Translations under genes and position numbers: made by a program
From: an uncultured Myxococcales bacterium
GTDB lineage: Bacteria > Myxococcota_A > Polyangia > Nannocystales > Nannocystaceae
Direction of reading: 5' to 3'
DNA: 32,758 nt
NCBI GenBank assembly: GCA_902826865.1
Contig: CADEGN010000047.1
Location: 5,484-38,241, forward strand
Shown: positions 1 to 7,390 of the stretch, piece after piece
Layout of the letters: each line of letters starts with the position of its first letter
Position numbering within the stretch: position 1 is the stretch's first letter
The notes under the pieces: generated by a model
Told to the model about the DNA's origin: nothing
Database searches by the model: none
Seen by the model: the letters and a program-made list of their open reading frames with translations, nothing else

Positions 1-330
1 ATCAAACTCCGTAGCGACCTCCAGCTTCCCCCCGACGCGGGCCTTGCCGCTCTTCTGGTCGGGATCGCGGCGTGCGAGCTCGAGCAGGCGGACCTCGCTT
101 CGGCACGCGAGCGCCTGGGACACGCCGAAACACTGTTGCAAGCAAACCCCGATCCGTCGGTGAGCCCCCGCGTGGCGGAGGTGCGCGCCGAGCTCGCTTG
201 GCGCACCGGCGATCGCGAGGGCGCGCGCGCCCTCGCACGCGTGGCCCGCGACGGTTACAGCGCCTTGGGCCCGCCCCACGCGCCCGAACATGCACGGGTG
301 GCCGCGTGGCTTGTGCGGCGTGGCGGTTGA
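1..330 (+). CDS. C-terminal end of a TPR-rich protein, probably a Ser/Thr kinase (5' end outside window)
   Basis: Frame 1 is open from the first base to a TGA at 328-330 and gives about 109 residues with no start needed inside the window. The sequence is alpha-helical and Ala/Leu/Glu/Arg-rich, with TPR-like helix pairs (GLAALLVGIAACELEQADLASA and AELAWRTGDREGARALARVA). It ends in a short arm, EHARVAAWLVRRGG, much like the end of the complete kinase at 13592-16570, which finishes with a Tyr/Ala-rich helix and EVERWLDSHRVR. That resemblance is why I infer the C-terminus of a Pkn-type kinase with a TPR tail, but no kinase domain is visible here. Any TPR protein would fit equally well. Confidence 0.7.
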   Translation: MKLRSDLQLPPDAGLAALLVGIAACELEQADLASARERLGHAETLLQANPDPSVSPRVAEVRAELAWRTGDREGARALARVARDGYSALGPPHAPEHARVAAWLVRRGG

Positions 331-631
331 GCGCACCCGTCTCCGGCGCCGATCTTTCGTCGCTCGTACCCGCCGCCGACCACGCCAGCTGAACATCTGC
401 CTGGCGGTGAGCCAACTCCAACGCAGTTCCCACGCCGGGCGGCGGGCGGCGCGGGCGCGACGTCTCCGGCTGGTCCGCAAGTCCTCTCCCTACCCCCGCG
501 AATCCCGGTCCGGCGCGAAGTAAGCACTCACTCAGATCCCCCCCGCAAGGGTGGAGAGCGCAATGTTCATCGTGGGCGCAGGCCGCTCGTGATAATCTGA
601 TCCTCTGGCGTTTTACCGCCGAGGTGCGGGG
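331..631. other. Intergenic region, no gene seen
   Basis: About 300 bases between the TPR protein and the Cys-repeat lipoprotein. Short ORFs on both strands here are Arg/Pro/Gly-rich and look like high-GC noise. The only AT-richer spot is around 591-600 and includes GATAAT at 591-596, which could be a -10 element for the lipoprotein gene. No convincing -35 sits at the right distance. No terminator hairpin with a T-tract was seen. Confidence 0.5.
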
Positions 632-2974
632 ATGGCATTGCGATCGCTGGTCCTGTCGTTTGTCGTCGTGTTGCTCGCCAGCTGTGGCCGGTCCGACTAC
701 TCGTTCGCAAATGGCTTGGCCGAGGCGAGCGGTAGCGAGAGTTCGACCAGTGGCGACGCCGAGACTGCTACCGACACCGATACCGACGGCCCCAGCTGCG
801 GTGATCTGATCTGCGATCCTGGGGAAGACTGCGGCAACTGTCCGGTGGACTGCTGCCCCCAGGGCTCGTGCGGCGATCTCGTGTGCACCGCGGATGAGGA
901 CTGCACGACTTGCCCTTCCGACTGCGGGCCGTGTTCGGGCTGCGGTGACGGCATCTGCGATCCGCAGGTGGGCGAGAACTGCGGTTGGTGTTTCGCGGAC
1001 TGCGGTACCTGCGAGGCCTGCGGAAACGGCTTCTGCGAGCCCGAACTCGGCGAACAGTGTGAATCGTGCCCCGTCGACTGCTTCGACTGCGACGGTTGCG
1101 GTGACTTCATTTGCGACCCCGGCGCGGGGGAGTTCTGCTTCACCTGCCAGCTTGATTGCGGTCCTTGTGCCGCATGCGGCGATGGTATGTGCGATCCTTT
1201 TTCCGGCGAGCTCTGCTTCACGTGCCCCGAGGACTGTGGCAGCTGCGACGAGTGTGGCAACGGGTTCTGCGATCCGTTCTCCGGTGAGCTGTGTTTCACG
1301 TGCCCGGAGGACTGCGGCCCCTGCGACGACTGCGGAAACGGGTTCTGCGACGTCTTCTCCGGCGAGTTCTGCTTTACCTGCCCAGACGACTGCGGCACCT
1401 GCGAGGGTTGCGGCGACGGCTTCTGCGATCCTTCGTCGGGCGAGTTCTGCTTTACCTGCGCGGAGGATTGCGGTTCGTGCCAGGACTGTGGCGATGGCGT
1501 CTGCGACCTATTCGCGGGCGAGTTTTGTCAAACCTGCCCCGACGACTGTGGCGAATGTGAGGGCTGCGGCGACGGCTTCTGCGATCCGCTGCAAGGCGAG
1601 TTCTGCGTGACGTGCCCCGAGGATTGCGGCACGTGCGGCGGCTGTGGCGACGGCATCTGTGATCCGTTCGCCGAGACCTGCGCCTCCTGTCCGTCCGATT
1701 GCGCGCCGTGTGAGACGTGCGGCAACGACCTGTGCGAAGCAGCCCAGGGCGAGTTTTGCTTCAACTGCCCCCAGGACTGCGGCGCCTGCGGGTTCTGCGG
1801 TGATGGCCTTTGCGACCCCTCCGCGGGGGAGTTCTGCGATAGCTGCGCAGAGGACTGCGGTCCGTGCCAAGACTGCGGCGACGGATTCTGCGACCCCGAC
1901 GTGGGCGAGTTTTGCTTCAACTGTCCCGGTGACTGCGGCCCGTGTGGTTCTTGCGGCGACGCGTTCTGTGACAGCATGGGCGGCGAGTTTTGCTTCAACT
2001 GCCCCATGGACTGCGGCGCATGTCCAGCCTGTGGTGACGGGGCGTGCGACGGGGACAACGGCGAGTTCTGTTTCAGCTGCCCCCTCGATTGCGGCGTATG
2101 CCCGGGCTGCGGCGACGGATCCTGCGATCCCACCGCTGGCGAGTCCTGCGACAGCTGCCAGGTCGACTGCGGCACCTGCAACGCCTGCGGCGACGGGGCA
2201 TGCAGCCCAGGGGATGGCGAGTCGTGCGGGAGTTGTCAGGCCGATTGTGGCCCATGCCCTGGCTGCGGCAACGGCATGTGCGAACCGGGGATCGGGGAGG
2301 CGTGCAACACGTGCCCCGTGGATTGCGGCGCATGTGCCGGGTGTGGTGACGGTGTCTGCGCGCCGCTGGCGGGTGAATCCTGCAACAGCTGCCCCGACGA
2401 CTGCGGACCGTGCACGGTGCAGTGCGGCGACGGCCTGTGCAACACCCTGGTCGGAGAATCGTGTGCCACCTGCGCGGTCGATTGCGGCCAGTGCGTGCCG
2501 GTTTGCGGAGACGGCCTGTGCAGCGCCGGCGAAACCCAGTTCTCGTGCGCTCCAGACTGCGGTTGCAGTGCTGGCACCTGCGGCGGGGCGGCACCCGCCG
2601 GTTGCTTCTGCGACGACATCTGTCTGCAGGCCGGCGACTGCTGTAACGATGCCTGCTTCGCCTGCGGGGTGTGTGAAACGCAATTCTGCGGCGACGGCCT
2701 ATGTGACTTCGGCGAGGGCTGCGACGTATGTCCCGAGGACTGTGGGGACTGCGGCGGTTTCTGCGGCGACTTCTTCTGCGACATGACCGAGGGCTGCGAC
2801 GTATGTCCCGAGGACTGTGGAGAATGCCCAACGAGCGGCTGCGAGCCGTCGCCAGGCCCGGGATGCGATGGGTGCAGTTGCGAGGCGTGCGTCTGCGGGT
2901 TCTTGCCCAGCTGCTGCACCAACCAATGGTCGGGAGTGTGCGCACTCGCCTGCGACTTCTGCACAGGATGTTGA
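632..2974 (+). CDS. Giant cysteine-repeat lipoprotein (25 six-Cys repeats)
   Basis: A 780-residue exported lipoprotein. Residues 1-19 form a signal peptide with lipobox LLASC, so Cys19 is the predicted lipid anchor. A Ser/Thr/Asp-rich linker follows (about 20-54). From about residue 56 to 649 there are 23 head-to-tail repeats of roughly 26 residues with the pattern CGDGxCDPxxGExCxxCPxDCGxC, six cysteines each. Next is a somatomedin-B-like insert (about 650-680, with CFCDDIC and GDCCND), then two more repeats, and a terminal Cys module containing VCGFLPSCC. Regular six-Cys units suggest three disulfides per repeat and a stiff, protease-resistant rod on the cell surface; that is inference. The repeat style occurs in predicted surface proteins of Myxococcota, but I know no assigned function. 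No enzymatic domain is visible. The 3' end contains a recent internal duplication (see the repeat entry). Confidence 0.93.
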   Translation: MALRSLVLSFVVVLLASCGRSDYSFANGLAEASGSESSTSGDAETATDTDTDGPSCGDLICDPGEDCGNCPVDCCPQGSCGDLVCTADEDCTTCPSDCGPCSGCGDGICDPQVGENCGWCFADCGTCEACGNGFCEPELGEQCESCPVDCFDCDGCGDFICDPGAGEFCFTCQLDCGPCAACGDGMCDPFSGELCFTCPEDCGSCDECGNGFCDPFSGELCFTCPEDCGPCDDCGNGFCDVFSGEFCFTCPDDCGTCEGCGDGFCDPSSGEFCFTCAEDCGSCQDCGDGVCDLFAGEFCQTCPDDCGECEGCGDGFCDPLQGEFCVTCPEDCGTCGGCGDGICDPFAETCASCPSDCAPCETCGNDLCEAAQGEFCFNCPQDCGACGFCGDGLCDPSAGEFCDSCAEDCGPCQDCGDGFCDPDVGEFCFNCPGDCGPCGSCGDAFCDSMGGEFCFNCPMDCGACPACGDGACDGDNGEFCFSCPLDCGVCPGCGDGSCDPTAGESCDSCQVDCGTCNACGDGACSPGDGESCGSCQADCGPCPGCGNGMCEPGIGEACNTCPVDCGACAGCGDGVCAPLAGESCNSCPDDCGPCTVQCGDGLCNTLVGESCATCAVDCGQCVPVCGDGLCSAGETQFSCAPDCGCSAGTCGGAAPAGCFCDDICLQAGDCCNDACFACGVCETQFCGDGLCDFGEGCDVCPEDCGDCGGFCGDFFCDMTEGCDVCPEDCGECPTSGCEPSPGPGCDGCSCEACVCGFLPSCCTNQWSGVCALACDFCTGC
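797..2578 (+). repeat. Tandem coding repeats, about 78 bp each, 23 copies
   Basis: This is the DNA encoding the CGDGxC...DCGxC repeats. Most copies differ at synonymous positions, so the array is mostly old. Copies 6 and 7 (about 1177-1330) are nearly identical in protein (FSGELCFTCPEDCG), which points to a later local duplication or conversion. Two further copies lie outside this run at about 2687-2830. Confidence 0.85.
2713..2820 (+). repeat. Recent 75-bp-period duplication in the last two Cys repeats
   Basis: A 33-bp stretch at 2713-2745 recurs exactly at 2788-2820, including wobble positions. It encodes EGCDVCPEDCG twice. Exact identity over 33 bases contrasts with the diverged codons of the rest of the array and suggests recent duplication or gene conversion. 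Confidence 0.85.
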
Positions 2975-3031
2975 GCCCGCACAAACACCGATTTCTTGGG
3001 GCCGCGGCCCCCGGCGTGGCACCGTCGCGGC

Positions 3032-3283
3032 ATGTCTGATCCCGGCTTGCCGTCGACTGTCATTCGCGAGGTAGACATGATCGTGACGGCGCTGAGCACC
3101 CTGCAGGGGCCGCGTAGCGTCTGGCTCGATCCCTATGGTCGGCTCTGGCACGGGTCGCCGCATCAGGCGCTCCCGAATCCGGCCTGGCGGCCGATCGGTA
3201 CCTTCGTCCAGCCGTCGGCGGCAGACATCGGCGGTGCGGTTGCGGCCGCGCTACAGCTGGCGCGGCTCACGGTCGCGGCTTAG
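3032..3283 (+). CDS. Small hypothetical protein, 83 residues
   Basis: An ORF starting at an ATG (MSDPGLPS) and ending in TAG at 3281-3283. The frame stays open upstream to a TTG at 2996, but those extra residues are Pro/Arg-rich and unconvincing. The protein has an ordinary globular composition (IREVDMIVTALSTLQGPRSVWLDPYGRLWHG) and its third codon positions are mostly G or C, as in neighbouring real genes. There is no signal peptide or helix long enough to span a membrane. I do not recognise the family. It lies 57 bases after the Cys-repeat gene in the same direction and could be co-transcribed with it. Whether it is a real gene is the main doubt. Confidence 0.5.
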   Translation: MSDPGLPSTVIREVDMIVTALSTLQGPRSVWLDPYGRLWHGSPHQALPNPAWRPIGTFVQPSAADIGGAVAAALQLARLTVAA

Positions 3284-3303
3284 CGGCCGGTAGGCGAAAC
3301 CCT

Positions 3304-3321
3304 CGGCGTCGCACGACGCCG
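3304..3321. terminator. Hairpin between convergent genes, candidate terminator
   Basis: CGGCGTCG, a CA loop, then CGACGCCG: a perfect 8-bp GC-rich stem in the 58-base gap between the stops of the small ORF (plus) and the propeller lipoprotein (minus). There is no T-tract on either side, so factor-independent termination is not certain, but the position fits a shared terminator. Confidence 0.4.
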
Positions 3322-3341
3322 TCCTCGGCCCCCGCTCCTCA

Positions 3342-4709
3342 TCAGCCGGGCGGCTCGATGTACTGGGTGAGATCGCCGCCGCCAAGCTCGTAGAACGTCG
3401 ATACGAGCGACCCGCACCAGAAGTGGTTGAGGGCGCCGAAGCCGAAGCCCTCGACGAGGGCGCCAGTGGTTTCGACGTAACTAAACAGGTTCTCCTGCAC
3501 CCAACCAGCGTCGCGATCGTGGCGGTACTGGCCGATGAAATTGCTGGTCATGTCGGACACGTAGACATAGGGCGTGCCCGTGCTGACGTCGGTCACGACT
3601 TCGATGCCGTCCATGTGATCCCCCGCAAGGGCTGGGAACTCAAAGGCATACCCCCATGTCTGGGTCTCACCGTCGTATTGGAAGACGCGACGCGCAGACT
3701 CGTTGCCCGAATACCACACGTCACCTACCTCGTCGTAGCCGACGAACGCGATCCAGTTGTAAAGGGTCGTCCCGATCCACGTTGGCATCGGTGCGACTTG
3801 GGAGTAGGTTCCCGCCAGGAGATCGTACTCGCGTAGGCCATTGGGCCCCGAGAACACGACCGAGTTAGCCTTGGCATACAGCTCCATGTTGTTGGGGAAG
3901 CCACCAGGGTTGTCGATCGGAAACGAGGTGACCAGCGTGAACGTGCGCTCTTCTACCGGCCCCTGCTGCTCCGGGTAGCTCGGGTGCTGGTTGGGCTCGA
4001 GCAATCCATCGCCATCGGAATCGAGCAACCCCACGTCGTAAACACCAACCACCAGTGCACCTGCGGCCGAGGTCGCGGTGAAGTAGAGTCGGTCGCCGTA
4101 CGTGTCGACGTCCGAGACCGAGTAGAAACCTGCCGACGTCAGGTCGAACACAGAATATTGGTAGTACTCGCCCGTCGGCGTCGTCCCGCCAATGGGCGCG
4201 AGCGGTACGCACATTCCAACCGACGACTCGCAAACCATGCCAGCACCGGGATCGCATACCTCCACTTGCTCCCATTGCGGCGTAGGCCCCGTGGTATCGC
4301 ACGACATGACGCGCGGGCCCTGGCAAGCGAACTCGCCCGCTTCGCAGGCGACACAACCCTCTGCGTCTTTGCACTCATCAGGCAGGCACTGCATGACATC
4401 GGTGGCTCTGCCGTCACCGTCACAGGTGATCGCCGTCTTGTTGTCGCAGTAGATTCCGGCCGCCTTGTTGACGCACCAATCGCTGTTGACCCCCAGGTCG
4501 AACTTGGTGTGCTGACCCTCAGCGCCATCGGCTGTCCCGTCGCCGGTCGCGGGACTTCCCGAATCACCGGCGCCCGGACCCGGACCAGTCCCCGCGTCGC
4601 CACCGATGGTGATCCCTCCCGAAGGATCCGCGCGGCCGTCGGAGGACCCACACGCCGTAACAGTCGCCAGCGCTGCCCCTGCTCCAATGAGCCATGACAA
4701 ATGCCCCAT
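3342..4709 (-). CDS. Lipoprotein with Cys-rich domain and predicted beta-propeller
   Basis: A 455-residue protein. The signal peptide ends in lipobox VTAC with Cys20 as anchor. A Gly/Asp/Ser/Thr linker reaches about residue 75. A Cys-rich segment (about 79-170, 11-12 Cys, with CDNKTAITCDGDG and CVACEAGEFACQG) follows; similar modules sit in front of propellers in many myxobacterial surface proteins. From about 180 to the end there are repeating Tyr/Trp/Gly-rich beta motifs (DTYGDRLYFTATSAAGALVVGVYDV, YDEVGDVWYSGN, TGTPYVYVSDM) consistent with a propeller, with a Ca-binding-like DSDGDGLLEPNQ loop. The start is well supported: GGGAGG (4717-4722 on the plus strand) lies 7 bases upstream of the ATG. 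Substrate and function are unknown. The gene is divergent from alkD. Confidence 0.88.
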   Translation of the reverse strand: MGHLSWLIGAGAALATVTACGSSDGRADPSGGITIGGDAGTGPGPGAGDSGSPATGDGTADGAEGQHTKFDLGVNSDWCVNKAAGIYCDNKTAITCDGDGRATDVMQCLPDECKDAEGCVACEAGEFACQGPRVMSCDTTGPTPQWEQVEVCDPGAGMVCESSVGMCVPLAPIGGTTPTGEYYQYSVFDLTSAGFYSVSDVDTYGDRLYFTATSAAGALVVGVYDVGLLDSDGDGLLEPNQHPSYPEQQGPVEERTFTLVTSFPIDNPGGFPNNMELYAKANSVVFSGPNGLREYDLLAGTYSQVAPMPTWIGTTLYNWIAFVGYDEVGDVWYSGNESARRVFQYDGETQTWGYAFEFPALAGDHMDGIEVVTDVSTGTPYVYVSDMTSNFIGQYRHDRDAGWVQENLFSYVETTGALVEGFGFGALNHFWCGSLVSTFYELGGGDLTQYIEPPG

Positions 4710-4716
4710 GCGGTAG

Positions 4717-4722
4717 CCTCCC
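4717..4722 (-). promoter_or_regulatory. Ribosome binding site of the propeller lipoprotein
   Basis: GGGAGG on the minus strand, 7 bases before the ATG at 4709. It is one of the few clear Shine-Dalgarno sequences in the window and fixes this start. Confidence 0.6.
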
Positions 4723-4942
4723 TGGGCTAGAGTTTACGCCAGCGCGCGGGCGAGCGAAGTCACGCCCAAGACCGCGCGTCCCGACCGCAACCGGCGAGCG
4801 AACGGCCAACACCGAGGGGACCGCTTTTTGGACCCGTACCGAGCGGCGGGGGTCAGGCACCCCACGGCATATGCCGCCCAGGTGAGCGGGTGTCAGCCGG
4901 GGGGCCGACCGTAGAGCAAGCACGGCTACGCTCTGCGCGGCC

Positions 4943-5716
4943 ATGGCACCCGCACAGCCCACCGCGACCTCGATCCGCGCGGCCCTTCGCGCTCACGCAA
5001 CTCCGGAGCGCGCCGCCGCGTCAGCGCGGTATTTCAAGACGGGCAAAGGCGAATACGCCGAGGGCGACGTGTTTGTGGGCGTCGGGCTGCCGGAGATTCG
5101 CCGGATCGCTCGCGACGCTCGTGAGGCTCCGCTTGCCGAGCTCGACCGGTTGTTGCGGTCGAAGGTGCACGAGGAGCGCCTCACAGCACTGATCGTGCTC
5201 GCGCTGAAGTTCCGCCGCAGCAAGAACGAGGCGCAACGCCGTGAGATCTTCGAGCTCTACGTCAGGCGGATCGAGTTCGTCAACAACTGGGACCTCGTCG
5301 ACACCAGTGCTCCTGAGATCGTGGGCGGCTGGCTGCTTGACCGTGATCGTAAAGTCCTCGTCCGCCTCGCGAAATCGCCGCACCTGTGGTCGCGCCGGAC
5401 CGCGATGGTGGCGACCTACCGCTTCATCCGGGCGGGTCAGTCCGCCGATGCTCTGCGCATCGCCGAGATCCTGCTCCGAGATCCGCACGATCTGATCCAC
5501 AAGGCGGCGGGATGGATGCTGCGAGAGGTCGGTCAGCGCGTCGATCTCGCCCAACTCCGAGGATTCCTCGAGGAGCACGTTTCGATCATGCCGAGAACCA
5601 TGCTCCGCTACGCGATCGAACGCCTGCCAGAGGCCGAACGTAAGCGCTGGATGGCCGCGCCGCGGGCGACCGCCGAGCGGCCAATCCGAGCGAGCGCCAA
5701 AACCGCTCGCCGATGA
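4943..5716 (+). CDS. alkD: DNA alkylation repair glycosylase, AlkD family
   Basis: A 257-residue HEAT-like repeat protein of the AlkD family, which excises N3- and N7-alkylated purines from DNA. Family motifs are intact and in order: NNWDLVDTSAPEIVG (about 114-128), WSRRTAMVATYRFIR (149-163), DLIHKAAGWMLREVGQ (183-198) and MPRTMLRYAIERLPEAER (216-233). By comparison with Bacillus cereus AlkD (Trp109, Asp113, Arg148, Trp187), the likely active-site residues are Trp116, Asp120, Arg151 or Arg152, and Trp191. Length is close to the usual 230-240 plus a short Arg-rich tail. There is no clear Shine-Dalgarno, so the start could be slightly off. The gene stands alone and is divergent from the 3342-4709 lipoprotein; no other repair gene is next to it. 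Confidence 0.93.
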   Translation: MAPAQPTATSIRAALRAHATPERAAASARYFKTGKGEYAEGDVFVGVGLPEIRRIARDAREAPLAELDRLLRSKVHEERLTALIVLALKFRRSKNEAQRREIFELYVRRIEFVNNWDLVDTSAPEIVGGWLLDRDRKVLVRLAKSPHLWSRRTAMVATYRFIRAGQSADALRIAEILLRDPHDLIHKAAGWMLREVGQRVDLAQLRGFLEEHVSIMPRTMLRYAIERLPEAERKRWMAAPRATAERPIRASAKTARR

Positions 5717-5782
5717 CCGACAATCCACCGCGAATGCCCACGAGTTGACATCCCCGTCCGATCGCGCTGAGCTGCTGTTCCG

Positions 5783-7390
5783 ATGGTTGCTCGCACGACT
5801 CCAACGACCCTTAGCAACCGTCTCGCGCTCGGCTGCGCGCATGGTCTTGTCGGTCTCGTCGCCGCGCTCGCGTTTCCCAGCACGAGCAGGGCAGAGTGCT
5901 CCACCGACATCGGTAACGCCGATCTGTGCCCGCCGCCGAACCCCCCGCCAGATCTCCCAAGTGCGGGAGGGACCTTCGTCGATCCGACGTTTGGCACCGA
6001 GATCATCCGGGTCACCGATCGTAGCGACGGCGACAACGCTCTGGTTGCTTACTCGTACTGGAACCTGTTCAACGTCAACTCCGAGCGGTTTTTCATCGGC
6101 GTAGACGGAGTGCCGATCCTCTACGACTTTGATGGCAGCACGACTACGAAGCGAGGGCCGCTATTCGCTGGGCAGCCTTACTTTTTCGAGGGGCTTACAC
6201 TCTGGAGCGGCGTGGATCCGGACATTCTCTATGGTGCCGCCGGAGCATCGAGTGTCCTCAGCCAATACAACGTCGCCACGGAAGAGTACGACCACCTGAT
6301 CGATATCGCGACGCTTTGGCCCAACACGTACATCTGGCAGCTGTCGATGAGCGAGGATGACAACGTCTTCGCGTTCACGATCGCGGACGTCGAGACGTCC
6401 AATTTCATCGCGCTTGGCGCCTATGATCGTACGAAAAACGAGACCTATCGCTTCGACCCTCCACCGGGTTCCTTCGCCAACGAGGCGCAAGTCGACAAGA
6501 GCGGGCGGTGGGTGCACATCTCTCTGGATCCGCAAAGCGTCGGTACAGTCGAGTGGGACCTCCAAACCGGCACCCAAACCGTTGTCACGTGGGATGCGGT
6601 CCAGCACGCGCCCGGGCACTACGACCAGGGATACGGACGCATCGTCGGAGCGGACGCCTGGGCCGATCAGGGCCACACGCTGACCATCCGTGACATGTCG
6701 AACCCAACCGACTTCGACATCCTATTCGTCGGTGGATCGTGGGCCGTCGATCACCATATCTCGTGGCGCAACAACGACGACGAGTACATCTACGATAGCA
6801 CGTACACGGTGGGCGGAGCGGTCACGCTTCCCTTGGAGAATGAGATCCTACAGATCTTCCTCGACGGATCTGGATACCGGCGCCTGGCCCACCACCGCTC
6901 GGCCTACGCGGACTATGCCGACTCACCCCGCGCCGCCGTCGATCGACTCGGCAAGTACATCATTTTCAACAGCAACTGGGACAACTCAGGTCACTTGGAC
7001 GTGTTCATCCTCAAGATCCCCGAGCCGTTTCAGGCCGGCGGCGAAGGGGGAACAGGAGGCAGCGGCGACGCTGGGACCGACGGCGCAGACGCCGGGAGCA
7101 GCGAAACCACGGGGAGCGAGACCTCGATGGCCGGTACGACGTCGGCGTCCGCCGACTCCACCACCGCGGGTGGTGGTAACCCGACGGGGGACAGCAGCGA
7201 CGGCACGGCGGGCAACGACGGGCCCACGAACGGCTGCGGGTGTCGCAACACGGGGCGGGTTCCGAGCTGGGCGCTAGCGGTTATCCTGATCGTATTGCCC
7301 CGCCGTCGCGCGCGACGCGAACGACCAGTCGCTCCTCAGACGAGGCCAGGAAGAGGACCCTCGTGGCGCGCGTTCGCGTTGCCGAAATGA
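5783..7390 (+). CDS. Secreted propeller protein with MYXO-CTERM-like sorting tail
   Basis: A 535-residue exported protein. The signal peptide ends near residue 37 (AFPSTSRA). Residues about 60-415 carry TolB/WD40-like beta repeats (GTEIIRVTDRSDGDN, YSYWNLFNVNSERFFI, LGKYIIFNSNWDNSGHLDVFIL), suggesting a propeller. A Gly/Ser/Thr/Asp linker (about 418-480) leads to the C-terminal signal at 485-514: CGC, hydrophobic WALAVILIVL, then RRRARRER. This resembles the MYXO-CTERM sorting signal, in which the Cys-containing tail is processed for surface anchoring. Unusually, 21 residues follow the Arg cluster, and their coding DNA overlaps the end of the convergent DUF1552 gene by 55 bases (7336-7390). 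A TTGACA at 5745-5750 lies upstream but has no good -10 partner. Ligand unknown. Confidence 0.88.
   Translation: MVARTTPTTLSNRLALGCAHGLVGLVAALAFPSTSRAECSTDIGNADLCPPPNPPPDLPSAGGTFVDPTFGTEIIRVTDRSDGDNALVAYSYWNLFNVNSERFFIGVDGVPILYDFDGSTTTKRGPLFAGQPYFFEGLTLWSGVDPDILYGAAGASSVLSQYNVATEEYDHLIDIATLWPNTYIWQLSMSEDDNVFAFTIADVETSNFIALGAYDRTKNETYRFDPPPGSFANEAQVDKSGRWVHISLDPQSVGTVEWDLQTGTQTVVTWDAVQHAPGHYDQGYGRIVGADAWADQGHTLTIRDMSNPTDFDILFVGGSWAVDHHISWRNNDDEYIYDSTYTVGGAVTLPLENEILQIFLDGSGYRRLAHHRSAYADYADSPRAAVDRLGKYIIFNSNWDNSGHLDVFILKIPEPFQAGGEGGTGGSGDAGTDGADAGSSETTGSETSMAGTTSASADSTTAGGGNPTGDSSDGTAGNDGPTNGCGCRNTGRVPSWALAVILIVLPRRRARRERPVAPQTRPGRGPSWRAFALPK

Noticed and set aside
72..527. Several short ORFs on both strands at the window start
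   Set aside because: Compositions are Arg/Pro/Ala-rich; only frame 1 (1-330) makes a credible protein.
697..2984. Long minus-strand and off-frame ORFs across the Cys-repeat gene (up to 391 residues)
   Set aside because: They are periodic mirrors of the TGC/GAC-rich repeats, which happen to lack stops in several frames. They have no signal, no known domain and poor composition.
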